From Chrysomallon squamiferum (Eukaryota; Mollusca; Gastropoda; Neomphalida; Peltospiridae), in contig CM022670.1 in the NCBI GenBank assembly GCA_012295275.1, forward strand, positions 22,182,921 through 22,246,920: a stretch of DNA of 64,000 nt, in the 5' to 3' direction. Each line of letters begins with the position of its first letter. Position 1 is the stretch's first letter. Of this stretch, positions 43,401-56,700 are shown piece after piece. The translations under genes and the position numbers were made by a program. The notes under the pieces are model-generated. The model ran no database searches. It was not told the DNA's origin and was given only the letters and a program-made list of their open reading frames with translations.

Positions 43401-45069
43401 CAAACCCCCCCCAAAACACTATTCAATATTATAATCATTTAGAGCAAAAAGTCAACTTGCACAACTCTGCATCTGTTTCCAGATTTCTTGTGAAGAAAAT
43501 GTAAGTTGAAAATTTAATTAATAGATTACTTGTCCAATGCTTCAGGTTTCAGGGTCATTTTATTTTTACAGAATGATAAAATAAACTTCATTTGCTGAAT
43601 CCTTTTTTATTTGGTTTTAATTTATCTTTTATCCCTACATTTATATTTTTATTTTTATTTTATTATTATTTTTTTCATGTTCTTTTAATACAAGTTTAGT
43701 GTTTTCATTTAACAGAATATTCTAGGTTACTGTAACAAAACTAATTGATTAAATACCTTGAAACATTGTGTTCTGCTTAATATGACTAAATCATCAGTAA
43801 TTTACATTTTTATGTAAATATTTTCAGTATTAATTTATACTGTATAAAAGTAGAGCAAATTTACCATGTAATACATTAATAAGTGCATAGAATTTTGGAA
43901 ATATATTTTATGAACATCTCATTCTCTTTATTAAGTTGTGTGTGTTACACATATGTTGCATTGTCACAGTGTTACATTTGGCTGTTAATGATGAAAGAGA
44001 CCTGCTGTCACTCACTCATGTACTGAAGGTTGCACTTATTCCAATGAGTAGCACAATTGACCTTTTCCACTTAACATAGGTAATGGTATCCATGAACCTT
44101 CCAATCTTAAACAGACTATCTACCTTTGGGCTAAATACAGGTCACAGATGTCAGATAATATTGTAACATACCTTATAAATAATATATTATGGTAAAAGAA
44201 GTAAAAATATCAATTTTTAACATCCCACACTTCAAAATACGTTTTTTGTGCTTTTGTGTATCAGTTTTGTAATATAAGAGCTCTGATGGCAAAATACTGT
44301 AGTATCAGTTTGTTAAATTTTAGTGTAATATCTGTCAGCATATATAAATGTACATGTATGCACAAGATCAAAATGATCAACAGCTGTCAGCTGCCTATTA
44401 TTTCACACAGTATCATTAATGCTATATTGATTATTTCTCTTTGAATAACTCAGTCTTTTTTATTTATTTATTTATTTATTTATTTATTTTACTTGGCAAA
44501 AAACAACAACAAAAAAAACAATTAAAAAAACCCCAAACTATATATATTTGTCGCTTTTTAAAGTATATGTTTACGTTTACAACATAATTATTTTATGTCA
44601 TGAATCATTATACATTTTTTTTTTTTTTTAAATTTTGAACATTTGTTTTGTCCAATATAATTTAAATTCATAACAATAGCCTCTTTATCAAGGCAGCATG
44701 GAGAAAAAAAAAGCAAAAAAGCAAATGGTGTTAAATAAGAATTTTATTTTAGTGTTTATAATCAAATAATATTATTGTGAAATAGGAATGACTAATTTGT
44801 TTCTTTATCGCCAGTAATTATGATGCAACAAATGTACTTGTACTTTACACAGTTTACATTGCTGTCATGTATTGCCATTCCTTTTTCCTTTGATGGAAAT
44901 CATTTGTGTTCATTTGGCTCAGCTCTTGTGTGATTCAGTTCAGTATATTTTTTCTGTTCTGACAAGTGTTTGTATAATCACTGTATATGTGTGCAGAAAG
45001 AAAATACACAAATACCCTTCATGCATTTTTTTAACAGGAACTTGAATAACAAATACTGTTTACACGAAA

Positions 45070-45107
<38 letters not shown>

Positions 45108-46390
45108 TCTTTAATAAAATTATTTTTAAAGATGACAAAAATAAATTTAAAATTAAAAAAAGACTTACAGCATTTTCTTTATTTGAACACATGTTAAAAA
45201 GAAGAAGAAATAAACTTGGCTAATATTAAATGTGGTTTGTAGAACAAGCTAAAAATAATTTCATAAAGAAGTGTATTATTTTTCCTCCTCTGATTGTCAG
45301 ACATGTATGGATTGGTTCATACAGTTAGAGATCTTGAAATTTTTGCCAAGACTGTCTGCATAATAGTGATCAAATTACTTCCACATTACAAACACATTAT
45401 TGCTGCATTATGATTACATTTTTCATGTCATTTTTTTTTTTTTTGATTTGGGTGTCTGGATTAATGTCATTAAGATTTTTCTATTTGGCTGTTGATAGGA
45501 AGAAAAACAGAATCAATAAATATGTAGGCAAAACATTATTACAATGAATTTTTTGTTTTATCAGGAATATATATTTATGTATTCATCCATTAATTGGTTT
45601 GTTTTTTCTCCCAAATGTTTGACTAATAAAGGATTTAAAAGAACAGTAAACTGACCCAATTTTATGAGGAATGTGGAGCCCATGAAAATATTTAGCTATT
45701 GATCCAACCTATAGAGTTCAGTCATGAGATAATCCTGATTTCTGTGGCTGAAAATCATGTTTTTCTTTCTGTATATACTTTTAATTTTTTCTTCTTCTTT
45801 AAAGCTGTAGGTGATGAGCTGCAGATGCATTCATTTCTGTTCACCTATTGGACTGTTTACCATTCATCCAGTACCCCTTGACTTGTTTATCAGTGGTTGT
45901 CTGTAAATGCTTTCATGTTCTAACTGAGCAGCAACAGAAAACAGTTATGGTCAAGGCATATGCAGCATCATACATTATTCATAAAATCAGTTGTATGCTT
46001 ATTAATTTAATATACAAAAGTATTTAAGCACAATAGTATTTGATTAATACATCTGAATATGTATTGCTGCCCCAAAATTGTTTAGGTCCTGGTTCTGCAT
46101 AATTAGTTGAAGGCAAAAAGCAGAGGCATGTATTTAGACAATAAAGAATTTAAAAAAGAAAAAACAAGAAAAAAATCAAATACATTTATACTATTCATTT
46201 ATACTAATGAAACAAGTTTGTTAAATAAAAATTATTTTCCCCTTGTTCTGACCTGAAATGTAGTAAAATTTATTAGCCATACATATTTTGTTCTCAAAAA
46301 TAACATTTCATTTTGAGAAAAACAACCATGTTTAATTGTTTTAATGTTTAAAAATGTTTTATTAAAAGTTGTGTCAGTCATAATTTTATG

Positions 46391-46429
<39 letters not shown>

Positions 46430-49400
46430 GCATGATTGCTGCAATTGTGTATGTTCTGGGTCATATCTTTTGACAGTGCTTATATTTAATGCTGATCTTT
46501 GCTGTCAGAATAGTTCAGATATAATGATTTGAAAGAAGTGTTTACACAAAAATAGAACATTTAAGAAAACAGATTTTTGTTCTTTAACATTATTTGGACA
46601 GCAAAAGTATAAGCTGTCTGGTGGATAAATCATTTGTCCAAGTATAGTGTGCACAGCTTGTACATTAATAAATATGATGCTTTTTCTTTTTCAGCGTATC
46701 TGCAGCAGACATATATTTATAAATGTATTTTTTCATTTACTGTTGATTATTATAATAACAATAATTATTTTGGATCTTAAAGTAACATTGCTTGTAATTT
46801 ACACATAATCATTTTATTTGTTTATTTTTATCTTTTCTTTTTAAAATATAGATATTAGAATCAATGTTCTATTTAATGCTGTTTATTAAAAATTGGGTAG
46901 TATACACAGATAAAAAGAGTAAAACAGGATTTAGAATAAAATGAGAGAAACATGGATGGTACTACATATGTATTTAATATAAGCTGTCCATTGTATTCTG
47001 ATCATAGCTTATCACAGCATAGCTGCCTTCTATCTTACAGCTACATACTGTAGCTTCATTTAGGTAAAGAATATTGATATAATCTAATGTCAGCAATAAG
47101 AAGTACTTATTCAGTTAATTCAGTGATAATGGTCAAAACTTTAACTTATTTAAAACATTTGTTAAATCAGCCCTGTTCACATAAAGTAGATTTTATTTAA
47201 ATAATTTTTTTAACTGAATTTATTATTAAAATATTTCATTTGCTAATTTACTGTGCTTCATTTTTTAAATATTTCTTTATTTGTTTTCATTATTATTATT
47301 ATTATCATTTTTTTTTTTTTTTCAGTCCTCAGTAGTTACAAAGCCAAGCCTCTACCATGCACTTATTGTTATTTTCCTCGAGTTTTTCGCCTGGGGCTTG
47401 GTCACACAGCCAATTATTTCAGTAAGTTTTCAGTTTTCTGGTTTTAATTCATTTTATTGAAGTATATTTTTTATTTATTTATTTATTTATTTTGTATGTT
47501 CATTAAAATGTTTTAGTTAACTTGAATCTGTGTGGCCATATTATAATGATATGGAGATAAAATGTTATCTCATTTGTTAAGAAAGTCTAGCTTGAAACTT
47601 TCATAGACATCATACTTCATAATGTTTTAATGATAATAAAAAATAAAGTGAACAGTTAAATGTAAAATTAAAATTTAAAATGACTTTCCACACATCAATT
47701 TGTATGCTGATTGAATAAATGAATATGTTTCTTTGAAGTAAGCTTAATAAAATTTATAAAAATGAGGTGTTTTTCTCATAGGTATTAAATGACACATTTC
47801 CACACCATACATTTTTGATGAATGGACTCATCCAAGGAGTAAAGGTGGGTTTTATCATTTTGATTTTCTTTCTGATATTGACAATTCAACATCTTATTTT
47901 TTGTTGTTGTCAAATTAAAAAAAAATGTGGTTTTATATATATATTTTTTGTTTTAAATTATTATTTTTTAAAGTGATAATTAATTAAAAATCCAGCAGTG
48001 TATAAAGAAAATGGCCCTAATGTGCTTCAAACATTCATGCCATGCCAAAACTGGTATTTATTTCATAATTAATTTATAAATATTTAGCATGTTAATAAAA
48101 TGGAACTATATATGTTTTTGTACAAAAGAAAAAATGCGATTAAAAAATATAAAATTGAAACACTGATGTGATTGTTATCATTTCTTTTGTGTTAATGAAA
48201 CTGACCTGAGCCAGTTCAAATAAACATTTTAGAAAATAACAAAATAAACACATACTCAGACACGTTTACATTATATATAATATATGCAGACCTGTTAAAA
48301 TGTTTCTAAAAAGCAACAACAATAAAACAAAAAATGACATATGTGGCTTTTGACTGAAAATATATATATTAATGGTGAAATATTATTTTGTACTAGATAA
48401 TATCTTAAATAACAATATTGTTCATGATTATTTTGTTAGGCTTAGATTTACAGTTGCAGTGTGAATGATGAATATCTTCATACAGTAAATGTTTTTTTCT
48501 GATAAATGTTTATGCACAAAGTAAAACAATTTAGTTACAAAAATATTTAAAATTTGAAACATTTTCATAAATAAGTTTCTTATTGCTCATGAATATCCAT
48601 TTAATTTAATAAACTGAGGTATTTTTTCAGTGCACTTATATTGTATTCAGAATTGAAATAAATGTGTATATATTGACAAAGTTCATATTTATCAGATAGT
48701 CATCTCTTTTTTTTATTTAAAATCCATTTTGTTTTTTCTTTTGTGAAATATGAAAACAATATATCTTTCCTGTGTATTAATAAACTGTAAATGCTAATTT
48801 TTATTGTTGTGTCTTTGATTTTAGGGAATGCTGTCATTCCTGGCTGCGCCTCTGATTGGGGCTCTGTCAGACGTGTGGGGACGCAAGCCATTTCTTATTT
48901 TAACAGTCACTTTCACTTGTGCTCCTCTTCCTCTTATGAGGCTTAGTCCTTGGTCAGTATAGGTTTCAGTTTAGTATTCATTTTCACACTAATAAGAATT
49001 TTGAAACTAATTATCCAGTGTCATGATAAAAACTCTTAATTCAGATATTTCTAAAAATTTGTTTCTTTGTTTTTGAAAATTAATTATTTAATAATCTTCA
49101 TCAAAAAGAAATTTTGTTAAATGAGATGTAATAGTTGATATTTCCATTCTGCTTATAAATAACTTGTTCTTGTTCAAGATGACAAAACCTTTATTTTTAT
49201 TTATTTATTATTATTTTTTCACTTAAAACTATATTATATTTACATTTTGCTATGTTTGTTTTTTAGGTGGTATTTTGCAATGATTTCTATATCCGGTGTA
49301 TTTGCTGTAACATTCAGTGTGGTGTTTGCCTATGTAGCAGATATCACTTCTGAAGAGGATCGCAGTGCTGCATATGGTTTAGTATGTAGTTAATTAATGT

Positions 49401-52400
49401 TATTATAAATATTGCAGCTACAGTGAAACATCACTTTTAGATCTGCTATGTAATATACATAAATGAATATTGTAACAATAGCTACCAGTAGTTTCACAGA
49501 AACTGCTCTGTCTTTTTCTTTTCCACAAAAACTTTTTTTTTTTTAAAATATACACATACACATAAGTATTTTATATTTGGGAACATGTTAATAATATGTT
49601 TCCATGACATTTATTTTTTTATTAATTTCTTAATTACAAGAATAGAAATTTTATCAAAGTTTTATTTTATGAAAAGAAAAAAAAAAAATGGTAATGATTT
49701 CCACACTCATCTAATATTATACTTTTTGTTACAGGTATCTGCAACATTTGCAGCTAGTCTGGTAACCAGTCCAGCTATTGGTGCCTACCTCCAGAGCTAT
49801 TATAGTGAAAATCTTGTCATCTGGCTGGCTTCGTCAGTAGCACTGCTAGACATTTTATTTATTTTGGTTGCTGTGCCAGAATCATTGCCCGAGAAACTTC
49901 GACCAGCCAGTTGGGGCTCTCAGATCTCATGGGACAAAGCAGATCCCTTTGGGGTAATTAGACTTCATTCATTCTGCTTGTTATTTTGTTAAAAACTATA
50001 CAACTTACAGAATATTTAAATGAATGAAAATCTGTCTTTTGCTTATGGTTTCTGTTTATTGTGAAATGTATGTTGATGATGCTGACAGGGAATGATACAT
50101 GATGCAAGAATTATTTTTTATTTTTTATTTTTGTTTTGTTTTTCAGGTTTTTATTATTTATATTCCTAACACCAATAACAGAAGAAAAGGAAAAACAAAA
50201 AAAATCGAGATCTATGCAGAAGAAATTTAGTGTTTAATTTAATATTGGATATTGGTCATTTATTAAATAATTTTAATTACTTTATTATCAATCTCTTTTC
50301 AGATAGACCTGGTGGATTACAAGGGTAGAGGGGAAAATTATAATTTCAATGATTTTATTTTATGATGTTCTATAATTATTTTTGTATTTATTTAATAATT
50401 TTGTTTGTTTGTTTGTTGTTGTTGTTGTTGTTGTTTGTTTGAAGACAGTTTTATAAATAATTGTATAATATTTTAATTTCAGGCTTTAAGAAAGATTGGC
50501 CAGGACCATTTAATTCTGCTTCTCTGTGTAACTGTGTTTTTATCATATCTCCCAGAAGCAGGAGAATATTCAAGTTTTTTTGTATATCTTAAACTGGTAA
50601 GGTCCAGTTGTGTTTTGTTTTATTTAATTAATAATAACATTTGTTTATTTGTATAAAAGGAGTCACAGGATTATTTCAGTATGGATAAAATTACAAAATT
50701 ATTTTGCTTTGATAAAGTATGTATTTGATGCTGGTAGCAATCAAAACATTCTGATGCAAAATCTGATTTAATTTTAAATTGACTACTTTGCATTAAACAT
50801 CCCAAAAATAAATTATTTTAAAAAATGATGATGATATTAATTAATTATAAATAAAAACACGTATGTTTTAAAACTTTCAGATTGTAGGGTTCAGAGCAGA
50901 GCAAATAGCTTCATTTATTGCATTAATAGGAGTACTGTCAGTGCTAGCTCAGGTTTGTCCTCTTTTGTATTTATTTTTTTCAGTTGATCAGACAACACAT
51001 ATGCATGATATAGTATATATATGTAGAAATAGTAAAGATATTTAGGTTGGGATAAGTGTAGGCAATGGAAAAAACAACAACATTTTTAAGATTCTTTAAT
51101 AAATTAATTACAGTCATTAGATAAATATTTGCCTGTCTTTATTGGAATTAGTGTCTTTAGGCCAACTTGTGATTTTCTCAATATTCTAAGGATCTGCCTC
51201 AGTTTCAGCTTCTGAAATCAACAGATAAATGTGCTTGAAATTTGTATCTTAAAAGATGAATGTTTTTCTGTTGTTAGTTTCAAATCTGATTCTTGAATAA
51301 TAAAATATTTGAAACAGATATTAACGACGTTTATACTTTTTGAAAAGTTTAATACATCATCTAAATAAATCAGATGCAACTTAAAATGAAGTCCATCAAG
51401 AGTCTGATTGTTTTACTGTTATTACATGTTTATCAGTAAATTATTTGATAACAGTTTTTTTTTTTAATGATGTGTAATTTTTAATTATTACTATTTTATT
51501 TTATTTTATTTATTTATTTATTTATTTTCAGACATTATTTCTAGCATTGCTAATGAAATACTTTGGCCCAAAACAAGCCATTCTAGTTGGTTTGGTCTTT
51601 GAGATTATGCAGCTGACATGTTATGGATTTGGTTCAGAACACTGGTAAATTGATTCTTCCTGTTTTACTCAAACCTTTTTTATTAATTCAGATAAAAACA
51701 TTCTGCTTCAAATTAATTATCTCATTTTGAATGTTGCTGACACATTGAAGTTAAAAATAGACTATGTATAATTAAGAGACACTATACAATGCATGTTCTA
51801 AGTAACTTAAGCCTTTATGTGTTACAAGATAATGGTTACATTTTTATTCATCACAGATTTCTTCTTGTTTTTACCTGAGTTAAAAACTATTATTACACTT
51901 ACATTCAGGATAATGTGGGTAGCAGTTTGTATATAGAAATAATAATATTCCAGCTAATATATATATTCTTCAAATTTTTAAAAATGTTTAGAAACTATTA
52001 TTATCATTATCATAATGTAGGTAGTAGGCTGTCTATAAAAATAATAATATTCCAAATGCAATATATAGTCTTCATATCATTTTATTTCTTTTAAAAACTG
52101 TTATTATAATTGTTTTCAGGATAATGTGGGTAGCAGGCTGTCTAGCAGCTGTTTCCAGTATAACTTACCCAGCAATCAGTGCATTTGTCTCAGCTCACGC
52201 ACAGCCAGATCAGCAGGGTAATCACTTCTTCATTACTCTAATCAATTTTAATTACTTACTTCTGCAGTACATCTTCAGAAAGCAAAATATAAAGAAAACA
52301 TGAAAAATAATATTTCTGTTACAACTTACCCATTTTATTTACTTCTTTAAAAATTCTTCCATGTTTACTTGATTTCACCATTATGATATACTAATATGCT

Positions 52401-53729
52401 GAGTTCAGCAATTGCAAGTTCATAATAAATAAGCAATTACAAATTTATTTAAGGTGTGGCTCAAGGTGTTGTGACAGGTATCAGAGGACTGTGCAATGGG
52501 CTGGGACCAGCTCTGTTTGGCTTCATCTTTTACCTTTTCCATGTTGATATTAACCCCATTGAAGTTCTCAATGGACATCAATCAAAGACTAGTATTTCTA
52601 ATGCTTCACATCAGGATGTACCCAGCAGTTTCAAAGTAAGTTGAAAATTATCATCAGTTTCTTTTACAGTAGCCATAGCTTTATTGGTTTTAATTTGTAT
52701 ATTTTGGTATTGTTACATAATACTGAATGGCAGGCTCAGTAGCATTTAAATAACAGTTGCATCACTTGTACACGCTTACAAAATGATACATAGATTAAAT
52801 TATTTACTACTGCTTACTGTTAGTTTGAACCATTTAGATATATTAGGCCTCTTTCTCAGATAAATAAATGAGGAAAACTTAACGTTCATTATCAGTTTTT
52901 ATTATTATGGAAAGATGTGTACTTACTCCATTCTTTTTAAAACAAAAAAATAATATAATATGTTGAATTTTGGGCTTTTACAGGACATGGTTCCAGGACC
53001 ACCATTTGCTTTTGGTGCTGTGTTAGTTATCTTGGCTTTGCTCGTGGCTGTGTTTATACCCCACAATCCACATAGTTCTCTCAGTAAGTTGATATTCTTT
53101 TCTTTGCTTTTTCATAAATCTAATGATATGCAGCAAATTAATAAATTTTCTAAGATCTTACTCTTTACAGAATCTTGGATTTTCTTTTGTTTTAATGGGA
53201 ACATGACTTATGACTGTTAATGGGTTTTTTTTTTTTTTTGTTTTTTCAATTATATGTTTAATATATTTTTGCCTATGTTCCCATAATTGCTGTGCACCTT
53301 TAAAACTAGGACATGACTTGATTCATGGTTTTCACTGTTCTTTGTTTTTTTGTTTTGTCCGTTATATTTTTTTTTTACCTTAAATTAGTTGTTACAGATT
53401 CCTGTTTGAAAGATAAACTGCTGCTATATTTGATACTTAACTGCACAATAAAATGTAATGCATTTCATTAAAATTTTGTGTTTATTCATCTGAATATTTA
53501 TAAACATAATAAATAGATTAATAGAGCATTGAAATTTACATAGAAATATTTTTTGTTGCATTTTTGCTGTTTTTTTTATCACACAACTTCGACAACAGAG
53601 ACAAAATAATCATTAACAACACTACTGGCATAGTTAGCAATATTTTTAAAACAGTATTATTTTGCTTTTTCAGATGCCAAATCATTTGAAAAAGATCCAT
53701 TGATGGAAGATGAGGAAGATACACTGTAG
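40479..53729 (+). CDS. MFSD14: MFSD14 (HIAT1) major facilitator superfamily transporter
   Basis: This is a 476-residue predicted 12-pass membrane transporter; vertebrate MFSD14A/B are endomembrane orphan solute carriers related to tetracycline-type transporters. Thirteen exons join in phase: 40479-40553, 47326-47421, 47782-47844, 48825-48952, 49267-49381, 49735-49953, 50483-50596, 50881-50952, 51532-51644, 52120-52217, 52454-52635, 52984-53083 and 53674-53729. Exon 1 encodes a basic cytosolic tail (MLGKKRKRIVGNILWSKK). TM1 follows at YHALIVIFLEFFAWGL. The MFS loop 2-3 signature is GALSDVWGRKP. Family landmarks are FAYVADITSEEDRSAAYGLV, AVPESLPEK, FLSYLPEAGEYSS and GIRGLCNGLGPALFGF. The C-terminus is acidic (KDPLMEDEEDTL). 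Vertebrates have two paralogues and I cannot assign this to either; it is probably the single pre-duplication gene. Intron 1 is by far the longest and holds a retrotransposon fragment. Confidence 0.96.
41250..42450 (-). mobile_element. Degenerate non-LTR retrotransposon fragment
   Basis: Read on minus, this stretch keeps scattered pieces of a LINE ORF2 with many stops and frameshifts. One piece near 42030 resembles the endonuclease motif (SHYTIVTED, a stop, NA, a stop, AGK; compare the family's GDFNAK). A piece near 41580 (YVSSCVFPAIRYSMKHGALTKQ, 22 residues in the frame with stop-free sequence to 41427) resembles the late reverse-transcriptase segment that normally reads CVLPAxxYGxExWxLTK. 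The reverse-transcriptase core appears deleted between them. The orientation is opposite to MFSD14. The exact clade (RTE, CR1 or Jockey-like) cannot be settled by eye, and the boundaries are approximate. Confidence 0.55.
45071..45106. repeat. (TA)n microsatellite
   Basis: This is an uninterrupted TA dinucleotide run of about 18 units in MFSD14 intron 1. A similar run lies 1.3 kb downstream. Confidence 0.9.
46392..46424. repeat. (TA)n microsatellite
   Basis: This second uninterrupted TA run, of about 16 units, lies in MFSD14 intron 1 and is followed by a short CA-rich flank. Confidence 0.9.
51895..52140 (+). repeat. Tandem copies of an exon-start segment in MFSD14 intron 9
   Basis: The first bases of exon 10 (ATAATGTGGGTAGCAGGCTG, from 52121) recur twice upstream: at 51910 (ATAATGTGGGTAGCAGTTTG) and at 52012 (ATAATGTAGGTAGTAGGCTG). 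The spacing is 102 and 109 bp. The interval between copies is also shared (AAATAATAATATTCCA, then TTTAAAAA and CTATTATTAT-like sequence). Copy 1 even keeps a preceding TTCAG acceptor. The copies run into stops and have no usable donor, so they are probably not exons. Confidence 0.8.
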
Positions 53730-56700
53730 CGAGACTGTGAAAATAGTTGTAAAATTAATCACAAAAATGAGACATTGTGTTATGGTTGAAAAAATATTGT
53801 CCGTTGATATTTATTTCTTGTCATTTGCTTGGCAACTCACCTAGAATTATTTGAATTTTGTGACTGCTGATGAAAAAATATAATCTGAGGATTCACTGTT
53901 ACAATAATGTTTATAAATTTAAGTAGATATTTAAAAATATAGTTTCAGGATTCTTATTTACTTTTTTCAGATATAATCATCTGCATTGTCACATAGGTTT
54001 TTGTTTTTAAAAATATATAAATAAACAAAATGTATAACATTGAAGAATGCCTCATTTATCAGTGAACCTAAATGTTATTTGCTAATACATTCTGAATTTT
54101 GGAAAAAATACTTTATGGTTTCTTAAATAAATATTTCAAATAATCATGAAATAAAATAGGTTTATTAGGACTGTCAACACATAGTTTTAATATTAACCTT
54201 TTTTATTTCTTGTTTTGTTTAATATTACAGGTTATTTCATTAAATATTTCTCATTTTATTTATAAAAAATATTAATCAAAATATTGCCAGTGAATTAGTG
54301 CAGTAAAAAAGAATAAAACCTGAAAAATATCAGATATATTTTATGTTTAATGAGTAATTGATAGGCATGTTAAAAAAAAAAAAAAGATAAGAAAGAACAG
54401 TGTATAATCAATAACTGACCAGTTGAATTGTTTTCTGTTCAGCATTCATATATTAGGGTTGCTTTAGTCATTATGCTCAAAAATAATGTTGCATTTATTT
54501 TTTCTCCATATTATCATTATAAATATGTATTTTAATATTTCAGAATATTTATTTTCATTAGTATGTTGTGCATCAGTTCAGATGGTTCTGAAACCAAAAC
54601 TTACAGTAGAAATAAAAAATGTTTATAGGATAATTGGTTTTCAGGCTTTGTTTCTGAAGGGAGTTTTCGGCCATGATTATTTGATAAAAAGTTGTAAGTG
54701 TTAAATATTATTACTTTTTCTTTTTCTTTTTCTTTTCTCTTTATTATTTTTTAAAATGTTTAAATATTTCTTAGTGCTGGATTTCATATCTGGTGGTTAA
54801 TTGTTGAACAGTCTTGTTTGTATTGTATCAGAGTGAATGTTTATCCTTGTATGGTTGATAATAGGACAATATCATGTTGTAGAAATTACTTCATATGATT
54901 GGCATTGGAGTTCTCTGATTTGTTTACTGAAGACTGTTATTTTAAGTATATCATATTAATTTTCTAATACGGTTTTATTTTACTTTCTTTATTTCTAAAA
55001 TTTTTGCATATTGACATCTCAGTAAATATTTTTAGTGAATTTCAAAATAGGTAACTACTTTTTTTTTTTTTTTTTGCATTTTTTCCTGACTATATATTTC
55101 TCATTTAAATATGAAATTATGAAAGTTTAAAATGCATTCATTCAAAAAACAAATAAATATATTATATCACAAACTATTTTTATTTTAAAATAATAATAAT
55201 AAATAAAAATAAAAATAGTTTGTTGCAATCCTTGAAAATAGATTTGTATATATAAAAGGATTTGGTGTAGATATTCTTTTCCTGAGTTTTGTTTTCTGTT
55301 TTACATAGTAAATGTATGAAAACATTCTGTTACATTTATTAATACATCTATTATACGAAGTCTAATCAGCCTACATTTTTTTTAAAATTAAAATTACACA
55401 AATTTTATTGAATAAATTATATATATGTATGTATGCATGAATGAGTAGTGGTTTTATCTTTTCTGTTCACTGCAGTAACAGAATAATACATTATTTATAA
55501 ATATTTCCAACTTTTGCACAAAAGAGGATTATAAGTTTGCCATATATACTTTGACAGTTAATAAAACATTTTAATGTTGCTACTTTTTCTAAAATTAAAC
55601 AATGGAATAAGGATAATTTGAGAAATAAACATAATGGGGAGTTAATTAGTTACACTAAATTTGAATTTTTTGAAAATCAAAGCATGAAGAAAATTTAATG
55701 TATTTCAAATATTTTAGTATTTCTAGTTTTAAATTGTACCATTTTATGTACCTTTATATTTGAATGATTAGTTTGGATAAAGGAATTGTAATCTTTTAGC
55801 TAGCAAGAAATGAAAATGCTTTTTGAAAGTGCCAAAAATTTTTTTTATTGCCATAGTTTTTTCATCAAAAATATTTGGATTCTGGCCTTATCAACAGTAT
55901 CTTGGACAAATGCAGTACCAAATGCTTTTAGTCAGGCCTTATGTTTTTTCTTACTAACTTGAAATAGGTCAAAAGAGAGTTAATTAAAAAAATGACAATA
56001 ATAATGAAAAAAAAAAAATGGCATGACGTTTATAGCAAGTAATGTCACTGAATTATATCCATTAAGTTTTGTTTGGATCTTGAAAAGAAATTGCTAATTG
56101 TTTTTTTTATTTGTATTTTTTTTTTTTTTAACATTTTTTTTTTCTCATTTTAAAAAAGTCTAAACAAATTTATTTTATTGGAATATGCATTGTCACAACA
56201 GTAGTGACATAGTGATCATAAATTGTGTGCTGTGCTAGGGGAAAGTGTATTTTTAATTATGGCTACACATTCAAGAAAATTAGATTACAAAACCTTTTAT
56301 TTTTATAAACCAAGCCATATCATTTGCTATAATTTTTATTAAAATTACATAAATTTGATTTTAACATGGTTCCTAACTGAACATAGCCAATTGTAATCCA
56401 TTGCAATGCCATATTTAGCTAAAAGTGTCATTTTAAAGAGAAAGAAAATAATGGCAAAATATAGAAAATCAATTTCCAGTATATTTTAAATGTTCTGGTG
56501 ATAAAAGAGAACCTTCAAAATTTAATTGAATGAAATATGATTAGCAAAGATACTTGCCACATTCTAAAATTTGAGATTTGGATAACTATTTTTGATGCTG
56601 TGTTGAATAACATGTTCCCTGGCAGTAAAAGTAATTAATAAACAAAGGAAAATATTTTAACTTTTCAAACATAAAGCAGCCTTGTTTTAGTATTTATTTT

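Larger units (their letters stand above)
40554..47325 (+). other. MFSD14 intron 1
   Basis: This 6.8-kb intron runs from GTATGA to a T-rich CAG acceptor. It contains the degenerate LINE fragment at 41250-42450, a TTTA repeat at about 44458-44490 and two long (TA)n tracts (45071-45106 and 46392-46424). The rest is unassigned AT-rich sequence. Confidence 0.8.

Noticed and set aside
53084-53220. Read-through of MFSD14 exon 12 to a stop at 53218
   Set aside because: A good GTAAGT donor follows 53083, and the next exon gives an acidic C-terminus in phase, so read-through is unlikely to be the main product.
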